From Brevibacterium linens ATCC 9172 (lineage in GTDB: Bacteria > Actinomycetota > Actinomycetes > Actinomycetales > Brevibacteriaceae), in contig NZ_FXYY01000008.1 in the NCBI RefSeq assembly GCF_900169165.1, positions 62,001 to 126,000 of the forward strand: a stretch of 64,000 nt of DNA, read 5' to 3'. The position numbers and the translations under genes are program-made. Under the pieces are notes generated by a model. The model was not told the origin of the DNA. It made no database searches and saw nothing but the letters and a program-made list of their open reading frames with translations. This document shows, piece after piece, positions 34,240 through 42,296 of this stretch; the stretch's first letter is position 1, and every line of letters starts with the position of its first letter.

Positions 34240-34899
34240 TCAGCTCTTCATGTGAACCCGTTGCCCCTCGGGGCCGAAGAGACTGAGATATTCGACGCCA
34301 TCGTCGTCGGCTCCCCCGAACCAATGCGGAGTCCGAGTATCGAATTCGGCGGCCTCACCTGCGCTGAGGATCATCGTCCGATCACCGAGGATGAGAGTGA
34401 GCCGACCGCGGATCACATACACCCATTCGAATCCCGGGTGGGTTTTCAACGCACCGAGCTTCGGCGTCTGCCGCCCGTCGACGATGTGCTTGAAGGCCTG
34501 CACACCGATCGCTCCGCGACTGAGCGGCAGGATGGTCTGGTCATGGAACTTCCGCGGCGAGATATGTATGCGCGGATCCCCGATCGGCGGGGTTCCCACA
34601 AGTTCATCGAGCGGGAGGCCGTAGACCCCGGCCAGCGGCAGCAGCAGCTCCAAGCTCGGCTTGCGCTTCCCGGATTCCAGCCGCGACAGCGTACTCGTCG
34701 ACATTCCGGCCAGCTCGGCCACCTCATCGAGGGTGCGGTTCTGCTCCTGTCGCAGACTCCGCAGCCGGGCGCCGACGCCGGCCAACGACTGCCTGATGGC
34801 TTCCTGCGCCTCGACCGGGGTGGCTCCGTCAGCAAGCATCCCCGACATTCGATCCGTCGAATGGGCAGCGCTCTGCGCCGACTCCCTTGAATCTTCCAT
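34240..34899 (-). CDS. XRE-family regulator with cupin domain, divergent from the oxidoreductase
   Basis: 219 aa from MEDSRESAQ; the frame is open further upstream, but that part crosses the palindromic operator. The helix-turn-helix is at about residues 48-105 (VGARLRSLRQEQNRTLDEVA then TSTLSRLESGKRKPSLELLL), and the cupin at 145-215 (KTHPGFEWVYVIRGRLTLIL, AGEAAEFDTRTPHWFGG). It probably senses a small molecule and controls the divergent oxidoreductase. The tandem array at 34056 lies just after its stop. Confidence 0.87.
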   Translation of the reverse strand: MEDSRESAQSAAHSTDRMSGMLADGATPVEAQEAIRQSLAGVGARLRSLRQEQNRTLDEVAELAGMSTSTLSRLESGKRKPSLELLLPLAGVYGLPLDELVGTPPIGDPRIHISPRKFHDQTILPLSRGAIGVQAFKHIVDGRQTPKLGALKTHPGFEWVYVIRGRLTLILGDRTMILSAGEAAEFDTRTPHWFGGADDDGVEYLSLFGPEGQRVHMKS

Positions 34900-34916
34900 G
34901 CCCTCAGCATGACAGA

Positions 34917-34943
34917 ATTTGCTGTTTCTGCAAATGTATTTGC
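34917..34943. promoter_or_regulatory. double palindromic operator in the XRE/oxidoreductase intergenic region
   Basis: ATTTGC (34917-34922), seven bases, GCAAAT (34930-34935), two bases, ATTTGC (34938-34943). The middle half-site pairs with either neighbour, so there are two overlapping perfect palindromes in an AT-rich patch, 18 bases from the regulator start. This is a typical autoregulatory XRE operator; the assignment to this regulator is inferred. Confidence 0.7.
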
Positions 34944-35061
34944 GGATTCGCACGCACAAGGAGCACACTCGAATCGACGCCGAGGATCCCACCGGTCCAG
35001 CACCGGCACCCCACAGAAGCACCGCCCACGTTCCGACCGCTCATCCGCACACAGGAGAATC

Positions 35062-36146
35062 ATGACTGCCCCATCCATCCCGAGAGCTCACGGCCTTCCG
35101 CCTCAGCAGGGTCACAACCTTCCGCACCAGAGGGGTCACGCACTTCCTCATCCGAGACCTTCGCTTCATCCGCCGAATCCGCGCAGACCAGCGTCGATGT
35201 TGCCATCATCGGCGGTGGCGCAGGAGGCCTCGCCGCATCCATCGCCTTGGCTCGTTCGCTGCGATCCGTCGTCGTCATCGATGCCGGCCAACTGCGCAAT
35301 TCGCCGAGCCCGCACGCACACAACGTCCTCGGCCACGAAGGCATCAGGCCCCAGGATCTCGTGGCGAAAGGCCGCGCCGAGGCCGCGGAATACGGCGTCG
35401 CTTTCATCGATGCGACTGTGCAGCAAGCGCGCACGATCGATTCGGACCCCAACCTCGCCGAGGAGGCTCCGCGGCATCGATTCGAACTGACCACCTCGGC
35501 GGGGGTCGATGTCAGGGCCCGCCGCATCATCATCGCGACCGGTCTCAGTGACGAACTTCCGGACATCCCGGGTCTGGCCGAGGGGTGGGGCGACACCGTC
35601 CTGCACTGCCCCTACTGCCACGGCTACGAAGTGCGCGGGCAGCGCATCGGAGTCATCGGCACGACGGCCATGTCGTACCACCAGGCGATGTTGTTCTCCC
35701 AGCTCAGCGACCATGTCAGCTTCATCCGACACGCCGCTCCCGCTCCCGATTCCGAGCAAGCGGCAATGCTCGAGACGCTCGGCATCGAGTACATCGATTC
35801 CACCGTCACCGAGGTGGCCCGCACCGACTCCGACACCGTCGTTTCGCTGACGGCCGACGAATCCGCGGACGGCGCAAGCGCTCGCACCTTCGACGCGCTG
35901 GCCGTCGGTGCCTATGCGCGGGCGAACGCCGAGCTGTTCTCCCAGCTCGGCGGCGACGTCGTTGCCCACCCGAGCGGGATGGGCACCTATATTCCCACGC
36001 AGATGGCCGGACAGACCGACGTGCCCGGCGTCTGGGCGGTCGGCAACAGCGCCGACGTGTCAGCGATGGTCGTGGCCAGCACCGCCAGCGGCGTGCTTGC
36101 CGGCGCCCATATCAACGCCGACCTGATCATGGAGCGGCTCGGCTGA
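35062..36146 (+). CDS. thioredoxin-reductase-like NAD(P)/FAD oxidoreductase, apparent one-base frameshift near the start
   Basis: About 361 aa if one base is restored. GGAG lies just before the ATG at 35062, but the long conserved frame is offset: adding one C to the CCCC run at 35069-35072 joins MTAP to the open frame. The only in-frame start without a shift is a TTG at 34887, inside the divergent regulator gene. The conserved part has the FAD motif VAIIGGGAGGLAASIALARS, active-site CPYCHGYEVRGQRIGVIG (redox CxxC) and a late GVWAVGNSADVSAMV. The enzyme family reduces disulfides with NADPH; the partner is unknown. Either a real frameshift, a sequencing error or a non-canonical start. Confidence 0.75.
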
Positions 36147-36148
36147 GC

Positions 36149-36240
36149 CACGTACGCAAGAGCCGGAGCCGCTGCCGCTGCCGCTGCCGCTGAGGCACGT
36201 ACGCAACAGCCGCTGCCGCTGAGTGAAGCACGCAGCGGCC
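36149..36240. repeat. short repeats between the oxidoreductase and the stress-protein gene
   Basis: CACGTACGCAA(G/C)AGCC occurs at 36150 and 36196, with runs of GCCGCT between. This fills the gap between two convergent gene ends; no gene or clear hairpin is present. Confidence 0.65.
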
Positions 36241-36255
36241 GTTGCCGTCGAGCCC

Positions 36256-36651
36256 TCAGTGCGCGGCTTTGACGCACAGCACCGGAGCTGTTGCGTCGAG
36301 AATGACCTTCTGAATAGTCGACCCGAGCAGGAACTTTCCAACCGGGGTGCGCTTCCGGGTTCCGAGCACGATCAGCTCGGCCCCCACCTCGGTGGCGGTG
36401 TCGAGGATCTGCTCGGCGGGGTCGTATTCGCTGCCCGACGTCAGCACGCGAAACTCGACGTCCGCCCGGGTCAGGTAGTCATTGACAGACCTGAGTTCCC
36501 CTTCGCCGAGGCGGTAGGAGTCGTTGCGCTGAGCCGATCGTGACGCGTTGACGACGACGAGCTCCTTCCCGTCCTTCTTCGCCTGCGCGATGCCGGCATC
36601 GAGAGCAGCGTGTCCGGCGGGATTGTTGACATAACCGACGAGTACTGTCAT
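36256..36651 (-). CDS. universal stress protein (UspA family)
   Basis: 131 aa single-domain USP. MTVLVGYVNNPAGHAALDAGIAQA starts the fold, and the nucleotide-binding end reads LIVLGTRKRTPVGKFLLGST, the G-2x-G-9x-G-S pattern of ATP-binding USPs, followed by VILDATAPVLCVKA. Cytosolic; such proteins bind ATP and help survive stress or growth arrest. Its position just downstream of an amino-acid antiporter on the opposite side of a repeat block gives no clear partner. One copy of CGCCGAGGCGG lies inside the gene (RLGEG at about 36509). Confidence 0.9.
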   Translation of the reverse strand: MTVLVGYVNNPAGHAALDAGIAQAKKDGKELVVVNASRSAQRNDSYRLGEGELRSVNDYLTRADVEFRVLTSGSEYDPAEQILDTATEVGAELIVLGTRKRTPVGKFLLGSTIQKVILDATAPVLCVKAAH

Positions 36652-36799
36652 TTTTCACCTTCATTGGATTGAGCTGTACAGATCCGAGTGCGCAGGTCGG
36701 GAACCCGCCGTTCAAGCATATCGAGCGGTACGGACATGGTTCGGTGGGTGATCCCGAGCGCACCGGAGCTGCGGTGCACGTCCACGCGAGACGGCGGGG

Positions 36800-36919
36800 C
36801 CGCCTCGGCGAGAGAACGCACCGCCTCGGCGAGAGAACGCACCGCCTCGGCGAAGAACGGCACCGCCGTTCCCAGGGAAGAACGGCACCGTTCCCGGGAG
36901 GGACGGCACCGCCTCGGCG
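36800..36919. repeat. array of CCGCCTCGGCG-based repeats downstream of the antiporter gene
   Basis: CCGCCTCGGCGAGAGAACGC with a 21-bp period at 36800, 36821 and 36842, then related units and another exact CCGCCTCGGCG at 36909. Four exact 11-mers in 120 bases make this the densest cluster in the window. It ends 11 bases before the antiporter stop (36931). Confidence 0.9.
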
Positions 36920-36930
36920 AGAGGATGAGG

Positions 36931-38364
36931 TCACGTCAGCTCTTCGGGATTGCGGAATCGGGTGCTCGTGCCCTTCGTCGAACGGTTCCAGAACCAGGTC
37001 ACAGCCCACAGGACGACACCGATGCCGACGAGCGCCGCTGCGATCTGATACTGGATGAGCTCATCGAGACGGACCCACGGACCGACGAGGAACACGCAGC
37101 TGATGACACCGATCCACGGCAGAACCGTCGGCGCTGTGAAGTGCTCGGCATTGCCGGACTTGTCCTTGCGCAGGATGAGCACCGCAACGTTGACGACGGC
37201 GAACACGGCCAACAGCAGCAGCGAGGTGGTTCCGCCCAGGGACGCGGTCACCGTCTCGGGCAGGATCGAGGTCACGAAGAAGATGAGCGCGAAGCCGATC
37301 AGCGTCGTGAAGATGATCAACACCCACGGTGACCGGCGTCCGGCCAGTACCTTCGCGAACACGGGAGGGAGCACGTTCTGCTTGGCCATACCGTAGAGCA
37401 GACGGCTGGCCATGAGCATATTGATCAGCGCCGAATTCGCGACGGCGAACATCGTCATGAACGGGAAGATCGTATCGATCGGCAGACCTGGAGCGCCTTC
37501 GCGGACGACCTCGAGAAGCGGTGTCTCGCTCTCGGCGAGCACGCCGATGGGCACGGCCGCGACGGTGACGAGGGAGACGAGAACGTAGATGATGCCGGTG
37601 ATCGTCAGACCCGAGAGCATGATCTTCGGGAAGATCCGCGGGTCCTTCGTCTCCTCGACCATGTTCACCGAATCCTCGAAGCCGACCATGGAGAAGAAGG
37701 CGAGCGCAGTGGCGCCGGTGACCGCGAGGAAGACGCTCTTGTCGCCTTCGGTCTCGAAGATCATCACGCGTGAGAAATCGGCATCGCCCGCCCCGAGGGC
37801 GAAGAACCCGACGACGATGACCAGCAGCAGACCGCTCAGCTCGATGAGAGTGAGGACGACGTTGAACCAGACGCTCTCCCCGACTCCGCGGAGGTTGATC
37901 AGCGCGATGAGGGTGAGGAACGCCAGCGCGATCCACATCACCCCTGTGCCGGAGACGTCCCAACCGAAGCCGGCCACGAGGTTCGCGGCGAAGACGTTCG
38001 ACGCCGTCGACGCCGAGGTGATTCCGGAGCTGAGCACGGCGAAGGCGACGAGGAACGTCACGAAGTGGACCCCGAACGCCTTGTGCGTGTACAGCGCGGC
38101 ACCCGCGGCCTGCGGGTACTTCGTCACGAGCTCCATATAGGAGAACGCGGTGATCAGCGCGATGAAGAAGGCGAGGATCACCGGTGCCCAACCGGCACCG
38201 CCGACCTGCCCTGCCACCTTGCCGGTCAGAGCATAGACGCCGGTTCCGAGAATGTCACCGACGATGAACAGAAGCAGCAGCTTCGGCCCCATGACTCGCT
38301 TGAGAGTCTCGGGCTGGTGGCCGTCACCGGGGTCGATCGTCGTCGTGAGTTCGTTGTCGCTCAC
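36931..38364 (-). CDS. APC-family basic amino-acid/polyamine permease
   Basis: 477 aa from GTG at complement 38362-38364, chosen because GGAGGAATC precedes it directly; a longer frame adds only Arg-rich residues. About twelve membrane helices. First-helix motif LLLLFIVGDILGTGVYALTG, then SYMELVTKYPQAAGAALYTHKAFG and VGFEDSVNMVEETKDP fit the cationic-amino-acid transporter group. It imports or exchanges amino acids or polyamines; substrate unknown. The amidotransferase gene upstream (same strand) is separated by a hairpin at 38461-38484, so it probably has its own promoter. Confidence 0.88.
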   Translation of the reverse strand: MSDNELTTTIDPGDGHQPETLKRVMGPKLLLLFIVGDILGTGVYALTGKVAGQVGGAGWAPVILAFFIALITAFSYMELVTKYPQAAGAALYTHKAFGVHFVTFLVAFAVLSSGITSASTASNVFAANLVAGFGWDVSGTGVMWIALAFLTLIALINLRGVGESVWFNVVLTLIELSGLLLVIVVGFFALGAGDADFSRVMIFETEGDKSVFLAVTGATALAFFSMVGFEDSVNMVEETKDPRIFPKIMLSGLTITGIIYVLVSLVTVAAVPIGVLAESETPLLEVVREGAPGLPIDTIFPFMTMFAVANSALINMLMASRLLYGMAKQNVLPPVFAKVLAGRRSPWVLIIFTTLIGFALIFFVTSILPETVTASLGGTTSLLLLAVFAVVNVAVLILRKDKSGNAEHFTAPTVLPWIGVISCVFLVGPWVRLDELIQYQIAAALVGIGVVLWAVTWFWNRSTKGTSTRFRNPEELT

Positions 38365-38460
38365 GATTCCTCCGTGTCCGATGCGGCGCCTGTCCCGTCC
38401 GATACGGCGGCTGTCCCGCATACCTGGCAGCCCTGACTGTGGTCAGAGCCTCGCCGATTA

Positions 38461-38484
38461 TGCCTGAGACGAGGCCCTCAGGCA
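38461..38484 (-). terminator. hairpin after the amidotransferase gene
   Basis: TGCCTGAG (38461-38468) and CTCAGGCA (38477-38484) pair perfectly around an eight-base loop, six bases after the amidotransferase stop. Likely ends the ten-gene run above it. No T tract. Confidence 0.55.
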
Positions 38485-38490
38485 CATCCT

Positions 38491-39192
38491 TCAGCCTCGG
38501 ACCACTGCGAGAAACGCCGAGAACAGAGCCTGCGAGTCACGTTCGCTCTCGGGCCCGAGCTCCATCGCTTCTTCCAACAGGGTATCTTTATCGAACCCCA
38601 ATGTCTGCAGTTTCTCCGCGTCCCAGCGCTCGATGTTCGCCCGCGTCGACTCCGGATGGAACTGTGTCCCCCACGCCCGGCCCACTCGGAACGCCTGGAA
38701 TTCACACGCTGCGCTCGTCGCCAGCAGGGTCGCCTCCTCGGGGAGTGCCACGATCCGATCGACATGGCTTTCGACGAACGACGTCCGTGGCCGGATCGCA
38801 GAGAACACCGGGTCCGCGGCCGCGTCGGCGGTGGTGTCGATCCGCGTGTATCCCTTCTCCGGCGCCCCGGTCCGAGCACGCACATCACCCCCGATGACGT
38901 GCGCGATGAGCTGCCCGCCGAGGCAGATCCCGAACTGCGGCAGGTCTACCTCCAGCGCACGGCGGACGAGTGCGGCCTCATCGGCCAACCACGGCGCACG
39001 GTCCGTCTCGTCCGGCATGTACCCGCCGCCGAGCATGATGAGCCCGTCATAGGCGTCGAGAGCGGCGGGCCCGGGCAGGGTGGAGACCCCGCCGATGCGC
39101 AGATCGAACTCGACGTTCTCGCTGATCATCCACCGTGTCAGCAGCCCCGGTTGGGATTCGATGTCATTGACGATGACGAGCAGCCGCGTCAT
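38491..39192 (-). CDS. class I glutamine amidotransferase-like protein
   Basis: 233 aa from ATG at complement 39190-39192, which overlaps the dipeptidase stop by four bases (ATGA). The nucleophile elbow is FGICLGGQLIAHVIGG (catalytic Cys near 95) and the His-Glu pair is in GTQFHPES. Stand-alone members of this GMP-synthase-glutaminase-like group include gamma-glutamyl hydrolases and proteins of unknown substrate. Coupled translation with an M19 dipeptidase suggests it hydrolyses a gamma-glutamyl or amidated peptide product. Cytosolic; the exact reaction is not readable. Confidence 0.82.
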   Translation of the reverse strand: MTRLLVIVNDIESQPGLLTRWMISENVEFDLRIGGVSTLPGPAALDAYDGLIMLGGGYMPDETDRAPWLADEAALVRRALEVDLPQFGICLGGQLIAHVIGGDVRARTGAPEKGYTRIDTTADAAADPVFSAIRPRTSFVESHVDRIVALPEEATLLATSAACEFQAFRVGRAWGTQFHPESTRANIERWDAEKLQTLGFDKDTLLEEAMELGPESERDSQALFSAFLAVVRG

Positions 39193-40424
39193 GATTCCGC
39201 ACCCGCCGAGGCGGCCGGGCCGTTGCCTGCGGAAGCGGCGTGGTCTGCATGACCGCCGCTGCCGACGCCGCCGTCCCCCGCCGAGGCGGCCGGGTCGGCG
39301 GCCACGGACGGTGCGTCGTCTGCATAGCCGAGGAATGCCGTGTACGCGTCCTCGTGCGCGTCGAGGACGCGCATCGCATTGTCGAAGCCGATCTTGCGCA
39401 GGTCGGACTGCGACCATCCGCGCGAAGCGAGCTCAGCGAACAGGGTCGGGTACTGGCCAGCGTCCCCGAGTCCGGTCGGCAGCTCATCGACTCCGCAGAT
39501 GTCACCGCCGAGTCCGATGTGGTCGATGCCGATCCGCTCGCGTACGTAATCGCAGTGGTCGGCGACCTGGGCCACGGTCACCTCGGGGGCGGTTCCCTGC
39601 TCTCCGGCGTCGCCCCATTCGCGGCGAGCGTTCGAGACGAACGACGGCACGAAGGTCATCATCGCCACTCCCCCGTTGCCGGGCACGCGGTCGAGGACGT
39701 CGTCGGGGATGTTGCGCGGGTGCGGGTTGAGCCCGAACGCGCAGGAGTGGGTGAAGAGCACCGGCAGGGTGCTCTGGTCCAGCGACTGGTGCATGACGGT
39801 GGGCGCGACGTGGGAGAGGTCGAGGATCATGCCGATCCGGTTCATCTCCGCGACGACCTCACGGCCGAAGGCGCTCAAGCCTCCATGGACCGGTTCGTCC
39901 GTGGCCGAGTCTGCCCAGGAATGAGTGGTCGACCAGGTCAGAGTCATATAGCGGGCCCCGGCGCGGGCGAAGGACCGCAGCACGGCCAGGGACTCGTCGA
40001 TCTGCTGACCGCCCTCGACTCCCATGAGGGAGGCGACCTTGCCGGCGGTGCGGGCGGCACGGACATCGGCGGCAGTGCGGGCGAAGGCGAGTCGTTCGGG
40101 GTAGGCGGTGACGACGCGCTGGACCGCGTCGATCTGCTCCCATGTGGCCTTGACGGCATCAGGACCGGTGATCGAGGAATGGACGTAGACGGACCAGTAC
40201 TGCGCAGCCACGTGTCCGGCCGCCAGCTGGTCCATCGTGGTGAACGGCGAGACGGCCGGGTCATTGAGCCCCTCGACGCTGTAGTCGCGTTCCTCGCGCA
40301 GGTACCAGGCGAGGTCGTTGTGGCCGTCGAAGACGTCGACGGCAGGGGCGGATGCTGCTGCTGCCGATTCGGCGTTGGGTGCGGATTCGGTGGCGAGCGC
40401 CGATTCAGTGCTAGGTGCAGTCAT
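39189..40424 (-). CDS. M19 membrane-dipeptidase-family peptidase (renal dipeptidase type)
   Basis: 411 aa. Metal ligands are visible: FDGHNDLAWYLRE (HxD), the Glu in LMGVEGGQQ, His in LDLSHVAPTVMHQSL and His in LFTHSCAFGLNPHPRN. The barrel also has YMTLTWSTTHSWADS and DHIGLGGDICGVDELPTG. M19 enzymes cut dipeptides, including those with a D-residue at the C-terminus, which suits wall-derived peptides. There is no signal peptide, so it works in the cytosol. The N- and C-termini are Ala/Ser-rich (ESAAAASAPAV; DPAASAGDGGVGSGG), with two copies of the 11-mer in the tail. Confidence 0.9.
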   Translation of the reverse strand: MTAPSTESALATESAPNAESAAAASAPAVDVFDGHNDLAWYLREERDYSVEGLNDPAVSPFTTMDQLAAGHVAAQYWSVYVHSSITGPDAVKATWEQIDAVQRVVTAYPERLAFARTAADVRAARTAGKVASLMGVEGGQQIDESLAVLRSFARAGARYMTLTWSTTHSWADSATDEPVHGGLSAFGREVVAEMNRIGMILDLSHVAPTVMHQSLDQSTLPVLFTHSCAFGLNPHPRNIPDDVLDRVPGNGGVAMMTFVPSFVSNARREWGDAGEQGTAPEVTVAQVADHCDYVRERIGIDHIGLGGDICGVDELPTGLGDAGQYPTLFAELASRGWSQSDLRKIGFDNAMRVLDAHEDAYTAFLGYADDAPSVAADPAASAGDGGVGSGGHADHAASAGNGPAASAGAES

Positions 40425-40641
40425 GGTCGGGTCCTTCCGATCGGGCGGATTGGGTCGGTGCGGGGGTGGACGGATGCAGGCCGCCGGAGCGGGCGGATGC
40501 GAGCTGCCGCGGCGGGCACGTGCAAACTGTCAGGGCCGTCGAGACGGTCGGACCGGACACGGCATACACGGTGCGTGTCTGGAGCGGCACGCCCACGGTG
40601 GGGAGGTCGGCCGCCTCGGCGAGGTGGGTTCGATCCGTTCA

Positions 40642-41829
40642 TCATGCCAGCCCGGACAGGATCTGGGCCGACCACAGGCCGAGGAACGTGCCCAGGAACG
40701 TGCCCATGAGCGCGAACAGCACGCCGACGGGGACGAGCTGTCGGTTGAATGCGCCCGCGACGACTGGTGCCGAGGCGATTCCGCCGATGTTCGCGGTGCT
40801 GGCCACGGCGATGCTGAAGAGCTCGGTGCGGGTGAGCTTCGCGTAGACGAGCATGATGGCGATGTGAACGACAAGGACGATGATTCCCGCCACCAGGTAG
40901 AGCGGCGCTTCGGCCAGGGAAGTGAAGTCCGAACCGGAGGCGATGATGCCGATGATGAGGTAGAGCAGGATCGTCGCGAGCTCATTGGATCCGGCGGTCT
41001 TGCCGAACCGAGTCGATCCGATGGCCAGACCAAGGACGCTGACGATGAGGATCGTCCACGCGGTGCCGTCGATGACCGCTCCGACCTCGGGCAGCAGTTC
41101 GCCGAGGCGGATCGCCAGGGCCGAGGCCAGAAGTGCGAACCCGATGAGTCCGAAGATCGATGGCAGCGTCATCGGCTTCTCCTCCTCGGCGGCGATTCTG
41201 TCGGTGAAGTCGAGCTTCGACATATCAGCCCTCGTCCACGTGTCGAACTTGTCGGAGACCGTGACGGAGGAGAAGACGAGCAGCAGCCAGAAGGAGTAGA
41301 GCACCGTGTCGACGATGAGGACGTAGCCGAACACGTTCTCGGGCGCCTGGAGGACCTCCTGCACCGCGACCATGTTCGCCGAACCACCCGTCCAGGAGGC
41401 GTTGAGGGCGCCGAGGGCCTTCCACGCCTCCGGGTCGAGGCTGGAGTGCAGGATGAGGAAGCTGATGATGAAGCCTGAGATGATGCTCGCCGCGGTCACC
41501 GCGAAGGTGAGCAGCAGCTTGGGCCCGAGCTTGATGATCTGCCGGATATCGCACTTGAACAGCATGAGCAGGATCATCGCGGGCAGCATCACCTCGCGCA
41601 GGGTGTCACCGACCGCGGTGATGTCTCCGCCGTCGTGGTCGAATACGCCGAAGGTGTTGAGCAGCGCCGCCACGATGTAGAGGATGACGAAGCCGGGCAC
41701 ATACTTGAAGAGCTTGAAGCGCCCGCTCCGATCCGCGACGACGAGTACAGCGGAGATAGCCAGAAGCAGGCTGATGAATAGAAAACCGTCCGTGATCACT
41801 AACGACACTTCCTCATTGAAAACGTCCAT
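40642..41829 (-). CDS. DUF819-family membrane protein (YjcL-like)
   Basis: 395 aa from MDVFNEEVSLVITDG; nearby GTG codons (after GAGGA) are alternative starts. Ten or more membrane helices. The middle holds LLTFAVTAASIISGFIISFL, WTGGSANMVAVQEVLQAP (a well-conserved DUF819 stretch) and VASTANIGGIASAPVVAGAF. The family is an uncharacterised transporter group, distantly related to sodium symporters. Its place between peptide-degrading genes suggests it moves an amino acid or dipeptide; direction unknown. One copy of CGCCGAGGCGG falls at about 41099. Confidence 0.85.
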   Translation of the reverse strand: MDVFNEEVSLVITDGFLFISLLLAISAVLVVADRSGRFKLFKYVPGFVILYIVAALLNTFGVFDHDGGDITAVGDTLREVMLPAMILLMLFKCDIRQIIKLGPKLLLTFAVTAASIISGFIISFLILHSSLDPEAWKALGALNASWTGGSANMVAVQEVLQAPENVFGYVLIVDTVLYSFWLLLVFSSVTVSDKFDTWTRADMSKLDFTDRIAAEEEKPMTLPSIFGLIGFALLASALAIRLGELLPEVGAVIDGTAWTILIVSVLGLAIGSTRFGKTAGSNELATILLYLIIGIIASGSDFTSLAEAPLYLVAGIIVLVVHIAIMLVYAKLTRTELFSIAVASTANIGGIASAPVVAGAFNRQLVPVGVLFALMGTFLGTFLGLWSAQILSGLA

Positions 41830-41928
41830 CCCGGTGCGGGGCATGCCTCCGGGGTGGAGCAATGTGCAGTTGTCGATCGGATCCGGTCCGGTGAGGGGCC
41901 GGGCAATCGGGGTGGTCGAACGTGCTGC

Positions 41929-42237
41929 CTAAGCGGTGACCTCGCGGAACTTCTTCGCGGCGTTGTTCACTGCTGTGATCAGCGCCTTCTGCGAGGATCC
42001 GTGGTAGCGGCGCTGGATGCGCTCGATCAGTCGACCGGGGTCCGTGATGTCGGCATCGACGAACAGGCTCCGAATGAAGTTCCGGGTCAGAGCCAACGTC
42101 GCCGTGCAGTCCACATCGAGGATTCGGTGGGTGTCCGGCTGGATCTCGAACGCCACGTAGAACAGACCGAACTGGTTGGTGATCGGGTTGTTCGACGGAG
42201 CCTTCGCTTCGCCTGTGAGGTAGATCGTATCGGACAT
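41929..42237 (-). CDS. DUF3870-family protein
   Basis: 102 aa from MSDTIYLTGEAKAP. The conserved pattern is NNPITNQFGLFYVAFEIQP, VDCTATLALTRNFIRSLFVD and IERIQRRYHGSSQKALITAV. DUF3870 proteins are small, cytosolic and of unknown function; they often stand in operons with peptidases or transporters of the type seen here. The longer open frame upstream overlaps the hydrolase gene and is not credible. It lies between a serine hydrolase and the DUF819 gene, same strand. Confidence 0.82.
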   Translation of the reverse strand: MSDTIYLTGEAKAPSNNPITNQFGLFYVAFEIQPDTHRILDVDCTATLALTRNFIRSLFVDADITDPGRLIERIQRRYHGSSQKALITAVNNAAKKFREVTA

Positions 42238-42296
42238 CGCCCACCAGACTACCCCACGGCCGTCCGTGCAGAGGGTGCTTGCGAATCGATCGACAT

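Noticed and set aside
33911..34324. Minus-strand protein of 137 residues
   Set aside because: Arg/Gly/Ser-rich readthrough of the 31-bp array overlapping the 3' end of the XRE gene.
34887..35061. TTG start for the oxidoreductase
   Set aside because: It lies inside the divergent regulator gene and would translate the palindromic operator; no ribosome-binding site is visible, while the ATG at 35062 has one.
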